Source of the DNA: CAYRTD01 sp964595055
GTDB taxonomy: Bacteria > Bacteroidota > Bacteroidia > Bacteroidales > GCA-2748055
Direction: 5' to 3'
DNA length: 19,212 nt
Assembly: GCA_964595055.1 (NCBI GenBank)
Contig: CAZQOV010000050.1
Span: 1 to 19,212, forward strand
Shown: one piece after another, positions 1 to 6,069 of the stretch
Layout: every line of letters begins with the position of its first letter
Position numbering within the stretch: the first letter of the stretch is position 1
The notes under the pieces: model-generated
What the model was told of the DNA's origin: nothing
The model's input: the letters and a program-made list of their open reading frames with translations, nothing else
The model's database searches: none
Translations under genes and position numbers: made by a program

Positions 1-55
1 GACGGCATACGAGATAAAGGAATGTGACTGGTTCAGACGTGTGCTCTTCCGATCT
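1..55. other. Illumina i7 adapter contamination (not genomic)
   Basis: Bases 1-15 match the 3' end of the Illumina P7 oligo (GACGGCATACGAGAT). Bases 16-23 (AAAGGAAT) sit where the 8-base index belongs. Bases 24-55 match the TruSeq read-2 primer region ending GCTCTTCCGATCT, except that the usual GTGACTGGAGTTCAG reads GTGACTGGTTCAG, two bases (AG) short. Translation of this stretch gives SDVCSSDL on the plus strand and IGRAHV on the minus strand, peptides typical of adapter read-through. Genomic sequence begins at about base 56. Confidence 0.97.
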
Positions 56-56
56 G

Positions 57-812
57 TGGGATACCCATTACGGTTATTTTCCCGATCCTGCTTTCATCCT
101 CCCCTGGCGCTACGACCCGGAGAAAGGATATAGCGTGTCGGAGGTCAAACGGAAACAAACCAATGATATACAATTTTATCCAGAGGATCCTGCCAATGGT
201 GATACAGTGACTATCCGTGCCCGGATCCATAATTTCAGCCTCCTTCCCACCCCACGACCAGTGGGGGTAAGGTTCTACCTGGGTGATCCTGATGATGATG
301 GAATGCCAATTGAAAGCATAGATGGTCATACCGAGATCTTCACCCCTGAAGCCATAGCCCCACGTGGCCGGGCAGAGCTGGAAATGAAGTGGAAGGTTCC
401 GGAAGGCACACCCTCTTTCCCCCGCATCTATGCTGTGATTGATAAAGATGACCAGCTTATGGAGATCCACGAGAATAACAACATCTCATGGAACATTATG
501 CAAAAAACAACTGGCAGCATTATTGATAATGTTGAAGAAGAAAAGTTCAAACATGAACTATTTGTGGCATATAATCAACCTAATCCCTTCAATGAACTCA
601 CACAGATCCGGTTCACCCTCCCTTCAACATCTCTTGTGAATATATCGGTTTATAATATGATGGGACAAAGGATTACTACTCTTGCCGCTAAAGTAATGAC
701 AGAAGGCTCACATATTGTTGAGTTTGACCGAAAGAATTATCCGTCGGGGATCTATTTCTGCAATATCACAGCGGGAAACACGAAAAAAGTCATTAAAATG
801 ATTCTGAAGTGA
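57..812 (+). CDS. T9SS type A sorting domain protein with CARDB-like domain, 5'-truncated
   Basis: This is the C-terminal 251 residues of a secreted protein; the 5' part is missing because the contig starts here, and the frame upstream of base 57 is adapter. The middle part (bases about 180-490) has the pattern of a CARDB/Ig-like adhesion domain: NGDTVTIRARIHNF, then VGVRFYLGDPDDDG, then RIYAVIDKDDQLMEIHENNN. Such domains are usually accessory modules of large secreted enzymes or adhesins. The last ~75 residues form a type A T9SS sorting domain: NPFNELTQIRFTLP, VNISVYNMMGQ, then YPSGIYF and a basic end (KKVIKMILK). That signal directs cargo across the outer membrane and is normally removed at the cell surface. 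The catalytic or binding part, if any, is lost, so the activity is unknown. A decayed copy of the CARDB segment lies at 5790-5865. Confidence 0.9.
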   Translation, partial: WDTHYGYFPDPAFILPWRYDPEKGYSVSEVKRKQTNDIQFYPEDPANGDTVTIRARIHNFSLLPTPRPVGVRFYLGDPDDDGMPIESIDGHTEIFTPEAIAPRGRAELEMKWKVPEGTPSFPRIYAVIDKDDQLMEIHENNNISWNIMQKTTGSIIDNVEEEKFKHELFVAYNQPNPFNELTQIRFTLPSTSLVNISVYNMMGQRITTLAAKVMTEGSHIVEFDRKNYPSGIYFCNITAGNTKKVIKMILK

Positions 813-1147
813 CAGTAATAGATGAAAAAAAATGTAAATTAACTAAAGTCAAAAAAAAGCTTAATGAAATCGTATAAGGTATAATTATCAAAATTTACCA
901 ATTGACAGATAATTTTCCATTTATATTTTACTCCCCACATCTCTAGCAAAACATCTCTAACTTAAAACCCTGGGTATTAAAATATTCCGGGTTCCGATCC
1001 TGCCCAAGAGCAGCATTCACTATCTTGACTTGGCTCCGATTTCCCCGTAAATTGTTTGCTTCAACTATCTGACTCTCTTAATCGTTTTGCCTGCCGGGCA
1101 AAATTGTACAAACTCAGCTTACCATGAAAAATTTTATCCTTTGAAAA
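813..1147. other. Intergenic region without a gene
   Basis: AT-rich spacer between two co-directional T9SS genes. I see no convincing coding sequence and no T-tailed terminator. It contains a hairpin at 1085-1103 (stem TTTTGCC / GGCAAAA, 5-nt loop) 44 nt before the next start, and a bulged inverted repeat at 966-993 (AACCC-T-GG / CCGGGTT). Neither is followed by a T run, so they are at best leader structures or operators. Confidence 0.5.
1085..1103. repeat. 7-bp perfect hairpin upstream of the P-domain gene
   Basis: TTTTGCC, loop TGCCG, GGCAAAA. It lies in the putative 5' leader of the gene starting at 1148. There is no T tract on either strand, so it is not called a terminator. Function unknown. 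Confidence 0.35.
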
Positions 1148-3148
1148 ATGAAAAGTTTATACCCCCTGATACATTTAGTGCTATTCGCACTCATGCTTAC
1201 AAGCCTGAGTTATGCTCAGAATCCCCCCGAGGTCATCTGGGAAGATTTTTACCCGGGCGAATACGAAAAAGGAAATTACACTGCCAATGATATAAAAGAA
1301 TCTCCATATGGCTATTTTGTGATCACCGGCGGAAGGAACATGACCTCAGCCATGGGTGGTTACGGTGAGGTGATGCTTATGCGTGTGGACCTTGAGGGTA
1401 TGGGGATTCGTATGAATCAAATCTTTACCGGTTTTAATGATGAAATACCCTGGGACCAGGAAGCTTATGACATGATCATTACCCCCATGCCCCTGATATC
1501 CTTCCTTGTAACAGGCTACCGGGATGTAACCCTGACCAGTTCAGACACGCCACCCGGATTATTTCTCATGCAGATAAGGGGGGATGGAGGTGTGCTTTTC
1601 GACTCACTCTACTATAACAATAACCTTCATCACATGGCAGGACGCTGCATACAACCAGTTATAGGCGGTGGATATATCATTGCCTGCTCCTTCCGGGAAA
1701 ACGGCGGAGGGACCCATCAGACCATGGTGACCAGGCTGGTGCAAAATGAGGACGGAAGATTTGTGCACAAAGACCAGCCATCTTATACTATCATTCCGGC
1801 TGGTCAGAGTGGATATGCCAGCTGGATCAGACAATACGGAAAGGGATACCTGATGGGTGGGACAGCCTTTCAAAATCCTAACAGGAAATTCGACCTTTTT
1901 ATCCAGAAGCTGGATGCTAATCGAAACCTGCAATGGACAGAGTTCTATGGCAGGGAGGACTCGGATGAGTTTGCCGATGCGATCATTGCCGGCCAAAATC
2001 TTTATATAACAGGATCTGCTGGTGTGCTGGTCCCAGGCACCAGCTATTATAAAGATCAGATCTATATAATTAAGACAGATACTGCTGGCAGAGTGATATG
2101 GGAAAAAACCTATGGTGGTACCCACCGACACTATGCCAATAAGATCATGATGACAGGGGAAGGAGACCTGTTGATTGCCGGAACTGCTTATGATCAGAGC
2201 ATGCACACCAGCATGATTCTAATGAAGATCGATGCAGAATCGGGAGATTCTCTCTGGACACAGTCATATGGAAGCCAGTTTGAAAATGCAGGGATCAGAG
2301 ATGCTATCCGGACCAAAGATTTTGGTTATCTTTTTGCCGGACGCGGTTCTTATACGGGATCTCAGGATCCCCGGGTATATTTAATGAAACTGGACCACGG
2401 CGACGAAAGGGAGCATCGGGAAATCCCCAGAAAAGACATGGGCATCTCTATTAGCCCCTCAGCACCTGCCATTGATGTGATCAATTACACTGCGAATGCA
2501 GACTCCATCTATGGCGTTAACGTAATGATCGATTCCCTTCTGCATCCTTCGGTGGGTGACCTGGAAATTACCCTGTCCCACAACGGCACCACCGTAACCC
2601 TCGCAAACCGTCCCGTAAATTCAGGGGAAAACTTTATCAGAACCGGCTTTGCTGATACCCATTTCAAACGCCTGGATTGGGATTTTGCCCCTTACACCAA
2701 TTGGTATAGGCCTGAAGATGAATTAGCTGTATTTAAAACCCACAAACCTTCAGGGGATTGGACGCTCTCAGTCATTGACTTTGGATCGGGCAACCGCAAA
2801 GCCACTACCCGCGTCCTGGAGGGATGGACCCTAAACCTGCTGACAAATAAGGGTTCAGAAACCGGATTATCTCTAGAGCAGGCATTAGCAGGCTTTGGAT
2901 TGGAAAACATACATCAAAATCCCATCCTTCGGGAAGCACAGATCTTTTTCCATCTGAATGTACCTGGCAGGACACGCCTTTCTGCATACAACATTCTTGG
3001 ACAAATGGTAAGCGTAATCACCGAGGAAACTCTTCCGGAAGGAAATCATAAGCGCATATGGCATCCCGACTCTCTTCCTCCAGGCACATACTTTATACAG
3101 CTTGAGAGCAGAGGATTGGTTAGTGTTCGGAAAGTGGTGCTGAGGTAA
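1148..3148 (+). CDS. Secreted beta-propeller / P-domain / T9SS sorting domain protein
   Basis: 666 residues. A Sec signal peptide (about 1-23, ending LSYAQ) is followed by a repeat region (about 25-425) of propeller-like blades. Each blade has a G-Y/F-hydrophobic-GG/AG element followed by D-hydrophobic-K-D and W-x-x-x-YG strands, for example WEKTYGG and LWTQSYGS. Residues about 430-570 match the proprotein convertase P domain (HPSVGDLEITLSHNGTTVTL, then PSGDWTLSVID, then LEGWTLNL). Residues about 590-666 are a type A T9SS sorting domain (AQIFFHLNVPGRTRLSAYNILGQ ... PPGTYFIQLES). Family knowledge therefore places it outside the outer membrane as a T9SS substrate. P domains usually accompany peptidases, but no protease motif is visible; an adhesive or structural role is more likely than proteolysis. 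The ATG at 1148 is chosen because the signal peptide starts there. The gene converges on the minus-strand gene ending at 3279. Confidence 0.9.
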   Translation: MKSLYPLIHLVLFALMLTSLSYAQNPPEVIWEDFYPGEYEKGNYTANDIKESPYGYFVITGGRNMTSAMGGYGEVMLMRVDLEGMGIRMNQIFTGFNDEIPWDQEAYDMIITPMPLISFLVTGYRDVTLTSSDTPPGLFLMQIRGDGGVLFDSLYYNNNLHHMAGRCIQPVIGGGYIIACSFRENGGGTHQTMVTRLVQNEDGRFVHKDQPSYTIIPAGQSGYASWIRQYGKGYLMGGTAFQNPNRKFDLFIQKLDANRNLQWTEFYGREDSDEFADAIIAGQNLYITGSAGVLVPGTSYYKDQIYIIKTDTAGRVIWEKTYGGTHRHYANKIMMTGEGDLLIAGTAYDQSMHTSMILMKIDAESGDSLWTQSYGSQFENAGIRDAIRTKDFGYLFAGRGSYTGSQDPRVYLMKLDHGDEREHREIPRKDMGISISPSAPAIDVINYTANADSIYGVNVMIDSLLHPSVGDLEITLSHNGTTVTLANRPVNSGENFIRTGFADTHFKRLDWDFAPYTNWYRPEDELAVFKTHKPSGDWTLSVIDFGSGNRKATTRVLEGWTLNLLTNKGSETGLSLEQALAGFGLENIHQNPILREAQIFFHLNVPGRTRLSAYNILGQMVSVITEETLPEGNHKRIWHPDSLPPGTYFIQLESRGLVSVRKVVLR

Positions 3149-3154
3149 GTGCAA

Positions 3155-3278
3155 TTATGCCTCTTCAATTCTGGCCAGGTAAACCCACATTTTCTCTACT
3201 GCAACAGGGAACTCTTTTCCATAAAACCGATTGTAGTATACCCCGGGTTATGAAATCGATTCTCCCAAATAAGCTTCA
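3155..3278 (-). pseudogene. Out-of-frame coding-like continuation of the 3279-3947 gene
   Basis: Adding one base to the T run at 3286-3289 (minus-strand TTTT) opens a frame reading YRLVKLIWENRFHNPG. Adding one base to the G run at 3241-3244 (minus-strand GGGG) joins it to VYYNRFYGKEFPVAVEK and on to a stop at 3157-3155. The segments are rich in aromatic and charged residues and read as one continuous tail of 44 residues. Either the two indels are consensus errors in homopolymers or the C-terminus has really decayed. I cannot tell which from the sequence. Confidence 0.45.
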
Positions 3279-3947
3279 CTAACCGGTAAAATCTCTCATT
3301 TTCTCTATTCTCATGGCAAAGGGCACATTTGCATGGCTAAAGGAATATTCAATGGAATTGCCCAGCTGTGTTTTATTTTCTATGGTTAGGTCTGCTCTTT
3401 TTATTGCCCCCTCCAATTCATTTTGCAGGTTTTCCTCGATAACCAGCTGTATGCTGCCATAGTAAAGTTCGGTAATCAGGTATACATGCCGGATGTTCCC
3501 GTCATAGAGATCCCATTTATTCCTTTTCAGCTTTTCCAATAAATCATCCGTTTTGATCCTGAGCAGGTTGGACATTACCCTGGCTTTTATTTCACCAAAA
3601 GTGCATTTTCTGATTTTATTAAGTGCAAAATTATTGGAAACCTTCCCCAGTTGAGGATTTTCCAGAGAAGCAACCAGGTTTACATCCACATCAATAATAG
3701 CATCCGCAAAATTAGCATCCACCTCTTTTACCTGTTTTAATTCTTCCAGGTATTGGCTCCATTCATCCTGTGTTATGATTTCAGCGTCGAGAAAAGCATT
3801 GGCAATATGATTACTCATTCCTTTATTAGAAGCAAATTTTGGCTTCCCGAAAAAGGGATCCCAAACCAAAGTTCCCAGAATAATATTTTCATGAGAAGCC
3901 TGAATGAGTTCAAGGTCATAACGGTTTCTGAATTTTCGTAATTCCAT
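3279..3947 (-). CDS. Uncharacterised protein, gasdermin-like candidate; 3' end probably frameshifted
   Basis: 222 codons before the stop; no signal peptide or clear membrane helix, so presumably cytoplasmic. I do not recognise it by close homology. Its pattern, however, recalls the gasdermin pore-forming domain. Residues 154-171 (HVYLITELYYGSIQLVIE) resemble the gasdermin segment reading NVYVVTEVLQT in human GSDMD, as I recall it. Residues 200-219 end in VPFAMRIEKMRD, like the gasdermin LAFRV strand. Between residues 117 and 145 a strand followed by DDLLEKLKRNKW fits the helix that precedes YVVTE. An early strand, LGTLVWDPFFGKPKF (24-38), is also compatible. Against this, there is no N-terminal cysteine of the kind acylated in bacterial gasdermins and no caspase-like protease gene beside it. 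Downstream sequence to 3155 looks like a continuation in other frames (see findings), which would give about 264 residues, near bacterial gasdermin length. The CDS is secure; the family call is weak (about 0.35). Confidence 0.75.
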   Translation of the reverse strand: MELRKFRNRYDLELIQASHENIILGTLVWDPFFGKPKFASNKGMSNHIANAFLDAEIITQDEWSQYLEELKQVKEVDANFADAIIDVDVNLVASLENPQLGKVSNNFALNKIRKCTFGEIKARVMSNLLRIKTDDLLEKLKRNKWDLYDGNIRHVYLITELYYGSIQLVIEENLQNELEGAIKRADLTIENKTQLGNSIEYSFSHANVPFAMRIEKMRDFTG

Positions 3948-4485
3948 GATAAATGATTTTTGTTGATGGTGGACTTATTCAGGACCATCGTATTTATATG
4001 CTACATCTCCCAATAAAGCTAAGAAAAAAAACATTAAGTCATTAAAAATACGTTTTCAAATATTCCTAAAATTTCATAAACTGTCGTACGATTCGCTTCA
4101 ACCGTCCACCTGCCCCTGGAAAATGTTGTCCCGGATGTTCTGGTTCGGAAAATGTTGATTCTTTGCTCACAGGAGGTTTTTTTTGCCAGCAGCCGGCAAG
4201 TTATCCTCAAACGTAAATTCCCCCTGGTTCATTTCTTCCCCCGGTCATTGTCAGCATTAATCACGGCTTTTTTAATCTTAAAACTGCGGATGCATCCAAA
4301 TGGATCCTTTGAATTGAATGGTAAGGATATCACAAACACAGTAATCCCTAAGGAGAGTGGACAATGTCCCACATTTTCTGGAGTGATTTGGACCGAAAAA
4401 CTTTGGAGTCTTTTACAGAATGATACTCAAGATGAGCCGTACCTGTTTTCAACGCTTATGCAATAGATCAACAGGAATAATATGC
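3948..4485. other. Gene-poor intergenic region
   Basis: About 540 bases between the gasdermin-like candidate and the OsmC terminator. A 104-codon plus-strand open frame at 4152-4466 has no clear ribosome binding site, no recognisable domain and unremarkable composition, so I leave it uncalled. An 11-base direct repeat (GGAAAATGTTG) occurs at 4118-4128 and 4147-4157. The stretch may be gene debris; I see no mobile-element ends. Confidence 0.4.
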
Positions 4486-4525
4486 AGATAAAACAGAAGG
4501 CCACCTCATTGTTGAGACAGCCTTC
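4486..4525 (-). terminator. Rho-independent terminator of the OsmC gene
   Basis: On the minus strand a 13-bp stem (GAAGGCTGTCTCA / TGAGGTGGCCTTC, loop ACAA; 4525 to 4496) is followed by TGTTTTAT. Three of the 13 pairs are G-U wobbles that would be A-C mismatches in a plus-strand transcript, so the hairpin works for minus-strand RNA. It starts 23 nt after the OsmC stop codon. Confidence 0.85.
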
Positions 4526-4548
4526 ATTTTCGGAGGGTTTTTCCTGAG

Positions 4549-5001
4549 TCAGGAAACCATACATTTTTCCAGTTCAACGCTCACCGGCGTTATGTTTTGC
4601 AAATTATCGCTTACCGGGCAACGTGATTCAACCGCATGCAGCCATTTTTCCAAAATGGACTCATCCGCTTCTGTCTCCGGTATCAGCTTGATAACGATAT
4701 TTTTATATCCGGCACGGTCTTCATCACTTTTCCCAAACAGTTTTGCAGGATTTAAATTTCCTTCGATATCAATTTTAAGATTCTTTAATTCAAATCCCAT
4801 CTCTTTTGCAACCAGATGTCCCATTACATTCAGACAGCCTGCAAATGCGGCAAGAACATATTCAACCGGATTGGGAGCTACATCCGTTCCTCCAAGCGCT
4901 TCAGGCTCATCTACAATTATCTCAAAATTACGTGCTTTCACAATCGTTTTGGCAGCGCTTGCACTTTGCGCATTAATTTTAAATCTTAAATCACTCATCA
5001 T
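4549..5001 (-). CDS. OsmC/Ohr family peroxide-reductase-like protein
   Basis: 150 residues, the usual length for the family. The two reactive cysteines of OsmC/Ohr proteins are present: Cys56 in AAFAGCLNVMGH, and Cys128 in ESRCPVSDNL. The first follows the family's PNPVEYVLAAFAGC element. Family members reduce organic or fatty-acid hydroperoxides through this cysteine pair in the cytoplasm; some broader OsmC-like proteins have other thiol roles, so the substrate is not settled. Two adjacent ATGs (5001 and 4998) are both possible starts. The gene is monocistronic, with a terminator just downstream, and is transcribed away from a ferritin-like gene starting at 5330. A candidate -7 box (TATATTTG) lies at 5041-5034. 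Confidence 0.92.
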   Translation of the reverse strand: MMSDLRFKINAQSASAAKTIVKARNFEIIVDEPEALGGTDVAPNPVEYVLAAFAGCLNVMGHLVAKEMGFELKNLKIDIEGNLNPAKLFGKSDEDRAGYKNIVIKLIPETEADESILEKWLHAVESRCPVSDNLQNITPVSVELEKCMVS

Positions 5002-5033
5002 TTTATATTTTAATTGTTATTATTTTCACAATA

Positions 5034-5041
5034 CAAATATA
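5034..5041 (-). promoter_or_regulatory. Candidate -7 box for the OsmC gene
   Basis: The minus strand reads TATATTTG, matching the Bacteroidota TAnnTTTG consensus, about 33 nt before the ATG. No TTG element is found 19-21 nt further upstream, so this is only a partial match in AT-rich DNA. Confidence 0.35.
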
Positions 5042-5329
5042 ATATATTTTGTTTATGTTATTGCTATAACTTTAAAAATTTTATCTGTTAAAATACGACA
5101 ATGCGTTATTAAACATAATGAACTTATGTTCACTTGTGAAAGGTATTTTGTATATTGTTTGATACAATATAAAATGTTTTAGATGCCCTATTTTTAATGG
5201 AATTTAAACCTTCAACATTTTTGTCCCTGATGCTTAATACCTGCTTTCCAAAGTCTCTAAAGCGATAGTTTAAGTACATAAGGCTTATTAAAGAATATCT
5301 TAGGGTCAAACAATTAAAGAATTTGCGAT
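5042..5329. promoter_or_regulatory. Divergent OsmC / ferritin-like control region with palindromes
   Basis: The OsmC and ferritin-like starts are 328 nt apart in very AT-rich DNA, with no gene between. Two perfect inverted repeats lie close together: TTCAC-TT-GTGAA at 5129-5140, and ATATTGT-TTGAT-ACAATAT at 5152-5170. Their spacing and position suit binding sites for a dimeric regulator, but I cannot assign them to a known factor. No complete promoter match was seen for the plus-strand gene. Confidence 0.4.
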
Positions 5330-5788
5330 ATGAAATCGTATAAACAAGTACGGGAAATTCTCGCATATATCCGGTTATTTCATGTGCAGATGAGAGAATT
5401 TTATCATCGACTGCATAAAAAGGATGAGCAACAAAGAATAAAGATCATTCTTGATTTTTTATGTCGACATGAGAAACACAGAGAAGAAACCCTGGCACAA
5501 TATGAGGCAGAAACCTCCAAAAAAATACTGGATACCTGGTTTCAATACATACCGGAACATACGGTATCCGAGTGTCTGGAAGATACAGAAATACAAGCAA
5601 ATATGTCGGTCGACGATGTAATAGGAATTGCCCTGGACCTGGATAACTGTATCATCGAAACCTACATGGCACTTATTGAGGAAACCGATGTTGATGAGGT
5701 TAAAGAGGTCTTTTCCAAACTATTGAAAAGATTAGAGAGCGAGAAAAAAAACCTGATGCGGGATTCTTTATGGTTATATGATGTGTAA
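5330..5788 (+). CDS. Ferritin-like / rubrerythrin-like four-helix protein, function unassigned
   Basis: 152 residues, without signal peptide. It appears to be all-helical with four amphipathic helices at about residues 5-30, 33-62, 93-118 and 121-147. Helix 2 carries CRHEKHREE, an E-x-x-H-like element; helix 3 carries IIETYMALIEE; helix 4 carries RLESEKKNLMRD. These positions recall the carboxylate and histidine ligands of the ferritin/rubrerythrin superfamily, but helix 4 lacks the usual E-x-x-H histidine, so a full di-iron site is doubtful. There is no rubredoxin-type Cys domain. Its divergent placement next to OsmC supports a redox or stress link, by inference only. The frame ends exactly where a decayed CARDB fragment begins (5790), so the downstream boundary may be a recombination junction. 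Confidence 0.75.
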   Translation: MKSYKQVREILAYIRLFHVQMREFYHRLHKKDEQQRIKIILDFLCRHEKHREETLAQYEAETSKKILDTWFQYIPEHTVSECLEDTEIQANMSVDDVIGIALDLDNCIIETYMALIEETDVDEVKEVFSKLLKRLESEKKNLMRDSLWLYDV

Positions 5789-5789
5789 T

Positions 5790-5865
5790 CCTGAAGGTAC
5801 ACCATCATTCCCCCGAATTTAGACCGTGATTAATTTGGTCCAGCACTAAAAAATACTGGGTAATA
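5790..5865 (+). pseudogene. Decayed CARDB-domain fragment, paralogue of the first gene
   Basis: Read from 5790 it gives PEGTPSFPRI, a TAG stop, then x-VI, matching the first gene at 399-443 (PEGTPSFPRIYAVID). I count about 35 of 45 identical bases. Most differences in the ten identical codons are synonymous third positions, so the copy diverged as a functional gene before decaying; TAT (Tyr) has become TAG. Weaker similarity continues: CCAGC, then KKYWVIW against NNNISWNI, to about 5865. No start or secretion domain remains. Confidence 0.7.
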
Positions 5866-6050
5866 TGGAAGTAATTGATACATCCGGATCTTTCAGCGTC
5901 ATTCTCACCTCACTCTCTGTTGCCAGTTGGCAATTAATGTATGCCAGTTCTCTCTTTTTTATCTCATTATCCGAATGAGATTCCTCGCATGCGCTCGGGA
6001 TTCAATTCATCCATTATTTCCAGTTCACTATCGCTTCTGGAAACAGGGAT
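5849..6050 (-). pseudogene. Possible frameshifted gene remnant
   Basis: On the minus strand, 6050-5970 reads IPVSRSDSELEIMDELNPER and on to MRGISF. From about 5971 the next frame reads DNEIKKRELAYINCQLATES and on to a stop at 5848-5846. Removing one G at 5972/5971 would join them. The hydrophilic, charged composition looks coding, but no family is recognised and there is no obvious start. It overlaps the end of the plus-strand CARDB fragment, so one of the two readings could be chance. Confidence 0.3.
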
Positions 6051-6069
6051 TCACTGAACCTCATTATCT

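Noticed and set aside
24..56. GTG start and first 11 codons of a longer reading of the first gene
   Set aside because: They are adapter sequence, not genomic.
4152..4466. 104-codon plus-strand open frame
   Set aside because: No domain, no clear ribosome binding site, composition not protein-like in its first half, and no supporting neighbour; kept only as a note in the intergenic entry.
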